64,000 nucleotides of DNA from Elymus sibiricus (GCA_039707655.1 CM077667.1:58743628-58807627), one strand, 5' to 3'. Positions 10,385 through 22,809 are shown, counted from the first letter of the stretch. Made by a program: numbers and translations. Notes: generated by a model from the sequence alone, not told the origin.

Positions 10385-11840
10385 ATTAAAGTTTTCTAAG
10401 AAATAATGAATTAATGGCATTCCTACTATCCTATAACAAGAAACAAAAAAAAATAACGAAAAAATTTATGCACAATTTACACATAAATTGTAGAGTTTTA
10501 TAATACGCAACAATAAAAATATAAGAGTGTAATATTTGCAAAAAACATATATAAGAAAGAATGAAGTACTCCCATTGTTATTACCCTTAAAAACAAAGAA
10601 ATAAAATATAAGATTTAAAAACTAAAATAATAAAGTTTCTCATGAAGAATGAATTACGGAAATGGCGGTATTGATATTAACCTTTAAGAATAAATAAAAT
10701 AAAAAATGATGAAAAAATGCACACAATTTACACAATTATACGTATAATAGAGGAACTTTCACAACAAAAGATTAATACGAAGTAATGAAGTGACACTGTT
10801 ATTACCCTTAAGGACAAGAGAGAATGAAATAAAACTAAAAAGAAATCAAAATAATGAAATTCCAATGGAAGAATGAGTTAGTGACATTGATAATACCCTT
10901 TAAGAAGAAACAGAGTGAAAAGCAAATAATTACCAAAGTTGCACCCAATTTGCACAAAATTTGCCCTTTTTATAATACTCCCTCCGTTCCACAATGTAGT
11001 GCGCCCGTGCTTCCCGAGATCTAAGTTTGACCATACATTTAACCACTGAATTCGTATTTCGATAGAAATTCAGTGGTATAATTTTTGTTCCCGCTGCAGT
11101 CGGTCTCGTTGGTTAAATGCATGGTCAAACTTAGATCTTGGGAAGCACGGACGCACTACATTGTGGAACAGAGAGAGTATGCAGGAATAAGCATATAATA
11201 TTGGAATTTTTCTAAAATGTAATTTCCTAAAAAATAATAAATTAATAGCATTGGTATTATCCTTAAAAAATAGAAAGGAAATGAAATAAAAAGTTAAACT
11301 AAATGAAAATAATGATTTTTCTAATAAAAAATAATGACTGGTATTGGTATAACCCATTAAGAAAAGGGAAATAATAACATATTAAACGGAATAATGCCAA
11401 AATTTTCACATAATTTACACATAAATTATGATTATTTATAATGGTTAAGAATAAGCATATAAAAGTAGAAATTCGCAAAAATGAATTTTTCTAACACGGA
11501 ATGAATTTGTTGCATTCATTTTATAGTTAAACCAAAAAAGAAATAAAAATTATTTTTTTTATTAAAATTTCTAAGGAGTAATGAATTAGTGACATTTGCA
11601 TTTCCCTTTAAGAGAACAGAATGTAAAAAATATTAAATCAAATAATGACAAAATGTTCACACAATTTACATAGAAATTACACCTTTCTATAGTATGCAAA
11701 AAAGAAGCATATAATTGTGAATTTTCACAAAAAGGATGTTTCCTAAGAAGGAATGAATTAGTGGCATTGATAGTATCATTAAAGGAAAAAATAAATGAAA
11801 CAATACAAAAAAACAATATCAAAATAATGGGGAAAATATA
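10385..11840. repeat. Degenerate AT-rich tandem repeat, period about 245 bp
   Basis: A motif close to 'gaatgaattagtggcattg-tattaccctttaagaa' recurs near 10405, 10565, 10650, 10775, 10875, 11240, 11330, 11505, 11580 and 11755. It alternates with 'cacaatttacacataaatt' and 'aaaaataatgaaa' segments. After subtracting the 200 bp MITE at 10978-11177, two interleaved series each give spacings of about 210-265 bp. Each unit thus seems to hold two related halves. It is non-coding. I cannot assign it to a named satellite or transposon. Confidence 0.6.
10978..11177. mobile_element. Stowaway-like (Tc1/Mariner) MITE
   Basis: A 200 bp element with ends ctccctccgttcc... and ...ggaacagagagag, flanked by TA at 10976-10977 and 11178-11179. 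Its inner arms ('aagtttgaccat', 'gcagtcggtctcgttggtta') match the element at 21490-21726, so both are one family. It interrupts the AT-rich tandem repeat. Confidence 0.85.
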
Positions 11841-11849
11841 TAGGAAAAA

Positions 11850-12630
11850 TACATCCTACCACCTAGGGGTAGTTACCCCATATGTCTTTTATACTACCAC
11901 GTGGTAGTATATATACTACTTTGTCATTGTAAGTATGTTTATATACTATATATAAGATACTTCAAAGTGAGTTATATGAAAAACTTGCAGGTTGGCCCAT
12001 CGTTTTATTATATTTGTGAAATACGTATATAAATGTACGTAAAAAAGAGGACACTCCAAATACGATACATACTATCAAAAAAGTAGTATATATACTCAAA
12101 AGTGCTCTTCTGATCACGAGCTCATGTGAGCTCATTTGAACAGTAAAATCGAAAAAAATAGTAAAACATTTCAAAAAAATCTGAATTTTTTTTGTGAGAA
12201 ACATTGATGTTTTTCCCACATGCGTGCAAATTTTCATCACCATATGACTTTCGTGGAAAATGCAGCAAAAAAACAAAATCGATGCTCCAAAATGCTACAA
12301 AAAACAGACTTTTTGGAACATCGTTTTTGTTTTTTTTGCCACATTTTCCACGAATGTCATCTAGTGATGAAATTTTGCAAGCATGTGGGGAAAACATCAA
12401 TGTTTCTCACAAAAAAAATTCAGATTTTTTTGAAATGTTTTACTATTTTTTTCGATTTTACTGTTCAAACGAGCTCACATGAGCTCGTGATCAGGACAGC
12501 TGCGTCCTATATATACTACCTAAACATTCTTATATACTACATACTACGCATACATACTCTCCGTTTTGAGAGATACTACATACAACATACAAAACTCATA
12601 TGGTGGTAACTACCACTGGGTGGTAGGAAA
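11850..12630. mobile_element. Fold-back element with 385 bp internal palindrome
   Basis: The outer inverted ends are imperfect: 'atcctaccacctaggggtagttacc' on the left answers 'ggtaactaccactgggtggtagga' on the right. Inside, 12110-12494 is a near-perfect palindrome with arms of about 185 bp centred near 12302. As a result both strands encode an identical run, NINVSHKKNSDFFEMFYYFF, in overlapping ORFs. This shows an inverted repeat, not a gene. A transcript would fold into a long hairpin. The class (Mutator-like or other fold-back) is unknown, and no clean target duplication was found. Confidence 0.7.
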
Positions 12631-12649
12631 ATATATATATATATATATT

Positions 12650-15296
12650 GACCCAAGAGCCAATCAAACACACGTTCATGTCTTGAAGGTTGAGCACACC
12701 CATGCCTCCAAACTCCTTTTTCATGTAGATGGAAGACCAATTAGCTAAGTGTATTTTACGGTTTCCCTCACTGTCACTCCACAGGTAACTTGCCATGTGG
12801 GAGTTAATAAGTTGGAGATCCCACTTGGGGAATTTAATAAAAGAAAGCAAATAAATTGGAATGCTAGCTAAGCAAGATCTAATGAGAGTGATATTGCCTA
12901 AATATGACAGAAGCTTACCCCTCCACCCAGCTATTCTGGCTAGAATTTTATCTATCAGAAATTGTAGATCTTGTTTACTCAGCTTATTATAGTGCAAGGG
13001 TACCCCTAGATATTTAATGGGGAAATCCCAAAGAACACATTGAAAAATATCTGCAAAAGGTCCCACCTCCTCAGAACCCATGTTAATAGGAATCAAAGCA
13101 CCTTTATGATAGTTAATTCTCATCCCTAAAACCTGCTCAAAACATGTGAGAATCTATTTCAAGTTCAGAGCAACTTTACTTTCATTCTGCAGGAAGAGCA
13201 GTGTGTCATCAACATACTGTAAACACATGACACCTCCCTGCACTAACTCAGGACACAGGTCACTCACCAACCTTGCTCTACTACCCTTGACCATCATCCT
13301 AGAGAAAACATCTACCACTAGATTGAACAAAAGGGGTGAGAAAGGATCTCCTTGCCTCAAACCTTTGCCTGTGAGGAAAAAATCACTTTCTACTCCATTC
13401 GGTTTGACTCCTGCAGATCCATGTTCAGTTAAGCTCTTAACCCAACCAATCCTCTTGGGGCCAAAGCCTCTCAAAGCAAGAACTTCATACACGAAATCTA
13501 AATTTACTTTATCATATGATTTCTCATATTCTATTATGAAAACTAAACCCTTCCTTCCAGAAGAATGAAATGCATGAACAATCTCGTGAGCAGTAACCAC
13601 ACTCTCCAGGACGTACCTACCTCTAATAAAAGCAGACTGACAATCAGAAATCAGTCTACCAATAATCAGAGCAAATCTATTAGCAAGAACTTTAGAAAAA
13701 AAATCTTAAAACTACAATTAAGAAAACTAATAGGCCTGAATTTATTCATAGTTCTAGCATCATTTTGTTTAGGAAAGATGGTTATCATAGCAAAATTAAG
13801 CCTAAAAATATCTAAATCCCCCTCAAACCAAGCATCAACATATTGGTCAGGTATCTTTCACAATATCCCAGAATTCCTTGAAGAACATGAAAGGAAGCCC
13901 ATCAAGGTCAGGTGCCCCATTAGAGTAGGACCCAAAGACAGCATCTTTGATCTCCTTCTCAGGAAACTTAGCTTCTAGACTATCGTTCTTCAGCTCAGTA
14001 ATTTTCTCCTCTTCAGAAAAGAAATCCTCTCTAAGATTAATATTGGGCCTAGGTTCCCACTCAAATATATTTTTGTAATAATCCACAACAATTTTCTACA
14101 TCCCAGCAGGATTAGAGGTGGGGCCATCAATCCCTTCTAAAACATGAATAGTTTTCTTCCTCCTTCTCTGATTAGCTACCGTATTAAAATATGCAGTATT
14201 CCTATCTCCTTCTAGGATATCCCTATCTCTGGCCCTCTGCCTAGCTTTAATTTCTTCTACTTGCCATATATTTGACAGCTCCTTAAAAACATCAGCCATC
14301 ATATTTTTATCTATTTCTGTGAGATCCCCAGCTTGAGCCTTAAAGCATCATATTCAGCCATCAGCTCTTTTTTGTTTTTCCTAAGAAAAGCTTCTACGTT
14401 CCTACTCCATCCTTTGGACAAATTCCTAACTTTATGTTGCTACACATCCACTGGATTACCACTATCACACCTGCTACTCCAGGCCTTCACAACCAACTCC
14501 CTGAAATCAGGTCTGGTGATCCACCATTTCTCAAACTTAAAACTCTTATTTTTAGGAGGCAGACCCACACCAGAGTCCCATACAATGGGAGTATGATCAC
14601 TACCAATTCTAGGCAGAGCCCTAGCAGTAGCCATGGGGTATTTAGCATCAAACTCCATGGAGCAAAAATTCTTATCTATCTTGGACATAATTAAATTCTC
14701 CTGATTATTAGCCCAAGTGTACATTCTACCAGACATGTTAATCTCCAACAAAGATCACATATCTATCCAAATATTAAATTTATCTACCCATCTGTAGTTC
14801 ACATTCCTATTATTCTTATCCTTGGGACACCTAACCAAGTTAAAGTCACCCCCAAATATGCAGGGGCCAGACCACCCTAGACATAGCTCATGCACTTCAG
14901 AAATAAAAGATAGTTTCTCTTCTTCATATGCAGGCCCATATACTATAGTAACCCTAGCTACAAATCATTGCTCTTGTCTTTAACTACAACACTAACATAA
15001 TATTTCTTAATTTCCCAACTAATAATATTGAAAACATCAACATCTACTCCAACCAAAATGCCTCCAGCAGAGCCAATGGAAGGAAGGAAATTCCAAGAAA
15101 AATTCCTATTACCCATTAGGTTTTTAATGAAAGTTTTAGAAAAATCACCCTGTTTGGTCTCCTGAAAACCCACCACAGAAGGTTTCAAAGGCCAAATTGT
15201 GCCCTCAATACACTTCTTCCTGCCAGGGGCTAGAATTCCCCTGGAATTCCAAAAGATGTACTTCATTAGAACTTTTTCCGGGGTGCTTGCCCCCAT
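12650..15296 (-). pseudogene. LINE ORF2: endonuclease and reverse transcriptase, broken
   Basis: The N-terminal endonuclease is seen at 14958-15296 (FWNSRG start, FQETK, SAGGILVG) and at 14440-14751 (GSDHTP, the conserved SDH motif). The reverse transcriptase follows: GAPDLDGLPFMFFKEFW (13850-14086), then KSYDKVNLDFVY, GLRQGDPFSPLLFN and the catalytic QYVDDTLLFL at 13154-13600. The C-terminal region is at 12596-13123 (IKYLGVPLHYNKL, GKLLSYLGNITLIRSCL). At least five frame changes or stops separate these pieces. The normal C-terminal zinc-finger/RNase H end is absent. It would copy LINE RNA at a nicked target if intact; here it is dead. Confidence 0.85.
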
Positions 15297-18200
15297 CTAC
15301 TTTTCAGCCCCTGTGACCAATTCCTAGCTAACTCCTTGTCATCCTCATTAAAGGAACTCTCTACCATATCTGGAGTTTTAACCCCCCCCCCCCCCTCTGC
15401 ATTAATATCAAATCTACCATTTTCTATGTTGTCACTCATTTTTTCAGTAATCACCACACCAATAGTGTGAGTCATATATATTAGTTCATGAACAGGAAGA
15501 ACATTGAAAGGTTTGGTAGCAACAATACCTTTAATGTTGGGGATTTCCAGATTTTTCTTCATTTAATTAGCTTGACCTTCTCCATGACATGCTGAGATCC
15601 CAAGTTCCTGGCACTCCCCCACACCTTCTGTTTCTTCCCTTTCCTTGCAGCGCCACTAACATCATCAGTCTATTTTTGAACCTCCTATTCCATTCCCATC
15701 TGACTGCAATAAGGCATAATTTCATCAGTGAGACAGCTATCCACTATTCCAGGTTCCACACCCTGTTTGTCTATGTTCATGATCTCCTCCTCCAGAGTCA
15801 CTTCCTGTTCCAGTCCATCCTCCTCTTGCTGGAGCTCAGTGAAAATGAACCTTGTTGCTTCTTTTTCAGGATCCTCCCTTGGCATCACAGACCCACAGTC
15901 TAGCCCCTCTTCCAACTCAACAAATCCATGCTCATGATCATGTACTGTTATATCTTCAGCCTCTCTTTCCACCTGATCCAACACACACAAAGTATTTTGC
16001 CTCCCTACATTACTATTGCCAGCTCTGTTACTCAGAGCACTCCCTATTAAAAGAACTATTGGAATTGCCATTGGTTCCTCCATGTCCTTTATCGGTGTCA
16101 ATTTGTACCCTTTGCTAGTCCTCATCTCCATCTCAACTATCACTAGCCGTTGTCTTACTCACCTCATCTTCTTTCCTAACTAAAGGCACTTCCACAGTCA
16201 ATTGCACCTTGAAAGTCTTGCCCCAATCTCAAATAGTCTCTCAGAAGGAATTTTGGATGGGTCTCTACATTGAATCTTAACTCTAACATGCTCAAACAGA
16301 CACTGAAACATCCCCTACCAATCCATCTCCTTCAATAGACCAAAGGCCGAAATACACTGATCTAACACATCCCATTCACATCACCTTGGCAGCAGCCCTC
16401 TCACCTGAACCCAAACTTCCACCAGCTCATATAAATTAGCCAATTCTTCTTTCCACACCTCCACATTAGCAGTAACATCCATGGAAGGTAGCCGAAAACA
16501 GGGGGGTACCCAGCCACTTGCTCAACTGAGATGCGAGGTGGGAATGTAACCAGAAAAGAATCCTCATCAATCTCTCTAATCGGCAAAGGCCAATTTGTCT
16601 TGTAAATGCCAGATAATTCTTTGGCCAGCTCCTCTGTGCTCACATGCCCAGATTCAATGAACAAAATCCCACAGATCTTCAGCACACCGATGAAGTTGAC
16701 ACCCATGTCAGACATCTCTAGGTGATAGAAACCAAGACCAGAGGCAGCACTCCCAATATACTTGGCCATCTGATGTGGTCTTTTCTTGACAGGGCAAGCA
16801 TCTACCCGATGTGCAGAAGATTTGCAGATGAAGCATTTCTTAGCCCTCTCACACATTGCTTGTGGTGTCCAGGATCCCCACAGTTGTAGCAAGTCCCTTG
16901 TGGGTAGTCACTGAAATCCTTGGGATGATTCAAGTGACCAGCTCCATCAGAGTTACTTCCCACACTATTCTTCTCGTGAGATTTCTTCTGCTTCTCCTTC
17001 TGTTGCCCGGGGTTTTGAGCCTGAATCTTCCCCTGCCCCCCCCCCCCCCCCCCCCCCCTCCCCAGGGATGGAGCTGGTATGCTAGCACTGGGGTCAGTTG
17101 ACCCCAGTGGAATTCTGAAATCTCTTCATCACTTAATACTAACTACTACCTATTTTAGCAAGATGACCCTCTCAAATTAGAGATAACATAGAGATGACCC
17201 CAATGAGAAAATTTTCTAGCTTCGTCCCTGTGCCCCCCTGAGCTCCACCTTGCCTACCCCTTTGTTGCTGCTCTCCTCCAAAGCCTTGGTTGTTTTCCCA
17301 CTGGTTCCCAGGCAACATTGGAGGGGGGTAGGGGTAACCACCCGTGAACATCCATGGCGGAGGAGCCCCTGGAAATCCATAGAACAGAGGGTGGGTAGGC
17401 AAACTGCGGGACTCCTCCCTCCGACGGACCTCCTTGCACCTGCATCTGCATAGGAGGAGGACGAGCAGCACCCCTCCCCTTCCCTCTCCCCTTGTTACTC
17501 TCAGCCAAGATAAACTCGAGCAGCTGAAAGCCATCGGAGTCTGGAACTCCCTGTCACTCTCCTTGGCAACGAAGCAATCCTCCACTGCAAAACTCCTCTC
17601 AACCAATTTCTCTGTGTGGATCCAAACCAGCACTCTCCTATGGGTAGGGTTCTTCGCCCTCCTAGCTCTCTTGCACACGATGCATGGGGTTTGGGGGAGA
17701 AGGGGAAAGTCCCCCTTCCCAAAGCTGGCCAAAGTAGGTGGCATCTGCCTCGCACCCAGTGCCAAGCGACCCCACCGTTCAGTGACTCAACTGCTTCTCC
17801 CCCCACCAGCTCCCACCTCAATGAATTCGAAACTGCGCTCACCGATCCCCTGCAGCCGAAGCAATGAAAGCTCGAAAGCAGTCTTCAGTCCGATCTCCGA
17901 TGTCGGTGGCGGGGAGAGGTATGGTAGAGGATCCATCGGCTCCGGGAACGGCGACGTGCTGGTTAGTGAGAGCCCCAACACACACACCCATCTCGCCTCC
18001 CGTCGTGGATCTCCAGATTTCGCCTCCCCCTTAGCCCAATGCACGAACTCCACCGACAGTGAGGAAGGAAATGCAGGCATCAACTCCCTCCCCTCCGCGG
18101 TGGCCTCGAAATGAATCCGCCTCGCGAGATTCTTCTCCTCCCGAACTGCCTGATTGCGACAGACCTTCACGAATCTCACAGCCAACACCCTCGAGCTCGG

Positions 18201-18532
18201 ATTTGCTTCCTCCTCGAGCGCTTGTTCCGCCTCCCTCCATTCCCGCACGCACAAGGTCCCCGACATGGAGTCGTCGCGGATCCGCGTCGCCCGGTCCCCC
18301 CACCTCTGCTCCCGTGTCACCATGAGCACCTCCTGCGGCACCAAAGAGATCGGCCTCGACAGCTCCGGGAACGCCTCGTAGACGAAGGGGAGCACCAGCG
18401 GAGCGGAGGCCGGCGGCGTCTGCGACCCTGGACAACGCGGAGGCGGCGTGGGGTGGAGGTGGTGGTGGGATCTTCGGTGGCAATGTTGATGGCGAGGGAG
18501 GGGCGAGAGTTCGCGAGAGCAGCGCGGCTCAT
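15266..18532 (-). pseudogene. LINE ORF1 (nucleic-acid binding), broken
   Basis: Starts near an ATG at 18532 (MSRAALANSRPSLAIN) and continues through several frames. Two CCHC zinc knuckles are visible near 16790-16900, in different frames: CYNCGDPGHHKQC, then CFICKSSAHRVDAC. A frameshift therefore lies between them. Downstream is a DUF4283-like segment (16401-16750) and an acidic tail towards 15270. A proline/glycine/glutamine-rich linker spans 17240-17500, and a 23-base C run sits at 17036-17058. The 17240-18532 part is GC-rich and less certainly LINE; it could be a separate captured exon. Confidence 0.6.
17063..17230. mobile_element. hAT-like MITE inside the LINE
   Basis: A 168 bp segment with imperfect inverted ends: CAGGGATGGAGCT on the left and, inverted, CAGGGACGAAGCT on the right. 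It interrupts the LINE ORF1 linker beside a long C run. A target duplication cannot be fixed because the left flank is homopolymeric (a 'tgccccc' repeat is possible). Confidence 0.55.
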
Positions 18533-18773
18533 TCCATCTTAACTTTTTTTCTGCCGGATTTTTCCAAGACCCTGGAATTGATCAACAGTACACAACACTC
18601 CTGAAGTCACAAATCACACCATGCATTTCATTTCCTTCCCATAATTTCACCTATCTGAACTCTGAAGTTGCAATCCTTGCTTTCTTCTCCATTCAACAAT
18701 CTATTCTGTCATGTCTCCTGAACACACGCACACATTCAGACACGAACTGTTGCAGCCAGAGCAAGTCACTCAC

Positions 18774-20602
18774 TCACTGGTCGTGTGAGTCGTCAGCTCC
18801 TCCTTTTGCGTCCGGGAAATCTCCGGCGGTTTTCTTGTAGGTGTACCAGCTGGCGATGAGCAGGTAGACGGCGAAGTTGACGAGGCTCAGGGCCGCGAGC
18901 AGCCAGAAGAAGTAGTCGAGGTGGCCGACGTTGAGGTTGTCCGGGATCCACCCTTGCTTGCCTCCCCTGGTGGTCACCTTGGCCACCACCGTGACGAGCA
19001 ACGTGCTGAGGTAGTTCCCGAGCGCGACGGTGGTGAGCGACAGCGCGGAGCACATGCTCCTCATGGCGTCGGGCGCCTGGTCGTAGAAGAACTCGAGCTG
19101 GCCCACGAAGGTGAACACCTCGGCGGCGCCGATGATGAAGTACTGCGGCACCTGCCAGAAGATGGAGATGGGCACGATGTCCTTCTCCCCGTACAGCCCG
19201 TGCTGCGCGATGGTCCGGAGGCGGACGAGCTCCAGCACGCCGGCGGCGAGCATGGCGAACATGGAGACGACGAGCCCGATGCCCATGCGCTGGAGCTGGG
19301 TGAAGCCGCGCGGGCGGCCGGTGATGGAGCGCACGGCGGGGACGAGGATGCGGTCGTAGACGGGCACCCAGGCGATGACGCTGAGGGTGTCGAAGATGGA
19401 GAGCGAGGCGGAGGGGATCTTGAACTTCGGTCCCATGGAGGCGTCCAGGGTGTTGCCCTGGAGCACGAACATGGTGCTCATCTGCCCGTACACCGTGGCG
19501 AAGACGATGCCGCTCGCCCAGATGGGCAGCAGGCGCACGACGCTCTTGAGCTCCTCCACCTGCGTCACCGTGCACAGCCGCCACGGCGACGGCGCGGCGG
19601 CCGTCCTGTCCGCCTGCGTCTCCACGGCCGCCTTGTCGAGGAACCTGAACTGCTCCGTGTGCTCCAGCTTGCGGCTCCCCTCGATGCCGGACTCCTTGTC
19701 GGCGGTCTCGTGCAGCGCCGACCCGTCGACGGTGACGCCGAGCTTGCGCGTGGCGGCGACGAGCACCTGCGCGATGCGGGTGAGCGGGCTGCCGCCGGGG
19801 CGCTGGTGGCGGTACAGCGGCGTGCCGACGAAGAAGCTGCCGACGGCGATGGCCATGACGACGGCGGGGATGCCGAAGCCCCAGCTCCAGCCCACGTGCG
19901 TCTGCACGTACACGAGCACCGACGAGGCCACGAGCGCGCCGATGTTGATGGAGAAGTAGAACCAGTTGAAAAAGGAGCTCTTGCTCTTGCGCTCCACGTC
20001 GTCGTGCTCGTCGAACTGGTCGGCCCCGAAGGAGGAGACGCAGGGCTTGATCCCGCCGGTGCCGAGCGCGATGAGGTAGAGCGCGATGAAGACGGCGGCC
20101 GACTGGCCCGCGGTCGGGTCGCAGACCCCCTTGGAGGCGCAGGCGGGCACGAGGCCGTGCACGGAGGTGGCCATGGTGAGCAGGCCGAGGCCGAAGATGT
20201 AGATGATCATGAAGGAGGCGATGGTCCAGAAGCGGCCGAGGTAGGCGTCGGCGAGGAAGGCGCCGATGAGCGGGGTGATGTAGCAGGTGCCGCCCCAGTT
20301 GGTGACGTTGTTGGCGGCCGCCGCGTTGGCCATGCCCATCCGGTCCTTCATGAAGTTGACCAGGTTGGTGCTCATGCCGTAGTAGGCCAGCCGCTCGCAG
20401 CACTCGTTCGCTGCAACCCATCATCGACGCCATGAGCACCAAGAGAGGTGCAGAGCATGAAAACAGAGCAGCAATGGAGTGTGCGCGTACCGAGGATGTA
20501 GGGGCATGCGCGCCAGTTGCCGGTGTTCTTCTTGAGGGCCGGGTTGCCCTTGATGTCCACGGTGCCGTCCTGGGTGTACATCTCTGCCGCGACCTCCCCC
20601 AT
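18774..20602 (-). CDS. NPF8-type proton-coupled peptide/nitrate transporter (NRT1/PTR family)
   Basis: A major-facilitator transporter that moves di/tripeptides or nitrate with protons across a membrane. Coding exon 1 is 20491-20602, the intron is 20411-20490 (80 bp, GTACGC...TTGCAG), and exon 2 is 18774-20410. They splice in frame to 582 aa, a normal family length. Visible marks: VDIKGNPALKKNTGNWRACP leader typical of NPF8, the proton-coupling ExxER motif (ECCER) in helix 1, a PTR signature (FYFSINIGALVAS), about 12 hydrophobic segments, and a charged loop near residues 260-310. The tail is YKKTAGDFPDAKGG. No stop or frameshift was seen. High GC, as in many grass genes. The 3' flank (18540-18773) matches block A of the array. 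Start chosen at the first Met after a clean 5'UTR acceptor. Family is firm; the NPF8 subgroup is from remembered homologs, and substrate is unknown. Confidence 0.93.
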
Positions 20603-22809
20603 GGCTGCTGGCTGACCTTGCTGCTTGTTGCTCGCCGCTCAGTCAGACTAGGCGCTCCAGCAGCTCAGAGGAACAGCCTCCTGCAAGTTTTTTTTTTTAA
20701 ACAGTGATCAATAATGCGGCCAAGACGCATTGGGACAGACTGGTTGTTGTACTACATACATAATACTAATTAAGGTGGAGCTTGTGATGCAGCCTAGCAA
20801 GAAAAGCAGTATGCTTCTGGTTCTGGATAATAGAAGAACTGAAAATGGCATGCTCTAGTTGCAAACGAGGAACAGACAGACAGACTCCATCATGAGAGCA
20901 GAAATCAAATCGAGCTGACAGCCAGTGCAGAACCGGTGCTAATTTGAAACTTGCAACGGGGATTTGCAAAATTAGAGACTGCGTGGTCCTGGTCACTGAG
21001 CCTGACGAGCACTGAAGCAGGGAACCGCCAGATTCAACCGTGGCATGGAAGAATCAAACCACGGGATTGTCGTTGGAGCTACATAACATACCTGCTCAGA
21101 CCGCTGTGGCATCCATTGGAAAATGACGCGAGTCGGGCAAGATGAGATGAACAGAGGACGGATATCTCCAGCGAGCTAGGACTAGGAGGAGAGGATAGCA
21201 ATGGACTGCCTACCTACCTACCTACCTTTCCACGACTAGAAAGACGACGGGTGCTTTGGCTGCGCGTAGGAAGGGGAAGCGGAGGGATCTTCTTCTCCAC
21301 CCGGAAACAGAGGACGGCCAGCATGTGTTGTGCGGGAGCTGAAAGTGGTGGCGGAGGGATGCGGCCAGCCACACTGATCCTATCCATCTCTCGGGGTGGG
21401 GTGCGTGGTGTGGGGCTGAGGGGGAGAGAGGGAGAGCATCTTCCTAAAATCATTGCTATTGACTTGTTTAAGCGGGTGAGATGATGCTACTCCCTCCGTT
21501 CCAAAATATAGTGCGTCTTCGGTTTTCGCGCTTCAACTTTGACCATAAATTTGACCAACGAGACCGACTGTGGCTGGGGCAAAAATTATACCAGTGAATT
21601 CGTATTCGAAAGAAGTTTTCAATTATATAATTTCTGCTCCCGTCACAGTCGGTCTTGTTGGTTAAATTTATGGTCAAAGTTGAACCTCGGGAAGCGAGGG
21701 CGCACTATATTTTGGAACGGAGGGAGTACTACACTACACTGATAATATGATGTGAAAGGTGAGTCCCCCACCCTCAAATCTGATAATATGATGCATACTT
21801 TCTACTAGTATTATTACTGCATACCTCCAAATTCAGCTGTTTTGTTTGTCTTGTACTCCCTCTGTAAACTAATATAAACCTTCTTATATTATTTTTATTC
21901 GTCCACGGCAGACTAGACGAGATCTTCTTCTTCGTGCTCCCGTCCAAAGACGTTGAGGTCGGTCGACAAGGAGTCTGAAGGAGACGAAAGCCCTCCGCAA
22001 CTGGCTTCCGGCGGACCGCCGACGTGACGGCGCATGAAAGAGGGGATGAAGACGAACACGGCGCTTGATTGATGTGCACGTGACGGATTTTCAAGGACAG
22101 CGAGTTCACATTATCGATTGGTTTGGGTGGATGGCATGGCATGTGAGTGAGCCAGTGACGCCGACCTTGGGAGAGAACTAGTCATGCTAGCAAGCACCGC
22201 AATTCCGTTGATGGTCTTGACGGGAAGAGAATCTTTGGGTCAAACCAGCTGATTAATTAGTAGTACTAGTGCTTTGAAACACGCAATCACTTGCGGATAC
22301 TCCTCCGCTTTCCTCTGGGCACCTGTCTGCAGTCGACCTTATCGGTCGAGCTGCCATTAACTACTAGTGGCTGTGCTAGGAGTATGTACAGGAGCATGAA
22401 GGAGTAGATTAATTGGGCGAATATTTGCCAGCGACGCGCACACGCACGCAGGAAGAAAGGGGGTGCCATCCGCACGTGAGGAAGAAAACGCCCGTGCTGC
22501 TGGCTGACTCAAGTTTCGGCAGGCATGTTTCAACACCACAGCACAGGTATCTGAATCTGAATCATCCACGTTTCAACACCCACGACGCCGACGCCGACGC
22601 CGCCGCCGCCTTGTGAGAGTCACGTACGATGTGTCTATCGATCGTGACGATGATAATCTCGGACCCCGAGGAACTTGAAAGCCCCTCGACCTCGAGACAA
22701 GATCTCTCGCAGTCTCGCTCTCTAAATCCGATCCATGCCGGCCGGGCCTGTGTGGCGAGTACTACGTAGTACGAACCAGGCCGAGGCGAAATCTGCATCC
22801 GTTACGTAC
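20603..22809 (-). other. NPF 5'UTR end and large predicted 5'UTR intron
   Basis: Upstream of the ATG, 20603-20680 is a likely untranslated leader preceded by a good acceptor (pyrimidine/A-rich, then CTTGCAG at 20681). The best partner donor is AAG|GTACGTAAC at 22809/22810. That predicts an intron of about 2.13 kb (20681-22809) holding a MITE (21490-21726), a (CCTA) run at 21209-21227 and a partial Stowaway end at 21857-21890. No ORF in it is supported. Transcript evidence would be needed to confirm it. Confidence 0.5.
21490..21726. mobile_element. Stowaway-like MITE in the NPF 5' intron
   Basis: A 237 bp element. It begins ctccctccgttccaaaatat and ends with the inverse at 21726, flanked by TA (21488-21489 and 21727-21728). 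Inner arms 'gaccataaatttgacca' and 'ttggttaaatttatggtc' form a long hairpin. Same family as 10978-11177, and better preserved at its ends. Confidence 0.9.

Larger units (their letters stand above)
12650..18537 (-). mobile_element. LINE (non-LTR retrotransposon), degraded
   Basis: A minus-strand L1-type element containing ORF1 with zinc knuckles, then endonuclease and reverse transcriptase. Its 5' edge meets the 3' flank of the NPF gene at about 18537, where flank homology ('cagaaaaaaagttaagatg' on the minus strand) stops. Its 3' end is missing. The reverse-transcriptase C-terminal region stops near 12650 against an AT repeat and the fold-back element, with no RNase H or poly(A) tail. It carries many stops and frameshifts and a hAT-like MITE at 17063-17230. 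Confidence 0.8.

Noticed and set aside
12122..12482. Paired ORFs with identical C-termini on both strands
   Set aside because: Produced by the palindrome; not separate genes.
17434..18114. 226 aa plus-strand ORF
   Set aside because: Antisense to the LINE ORF1 region; composition effect.
18793..20442. Two long ORFs (549 aa minus, 504 aa plus) over the NPF gene
   Set aside because: They are alternate-frame shadows of a GC-rich exon, with low-complexity Arg/His/Ala-rich or Glu/Gly/Val-rich products. The transporter frame explains the region.
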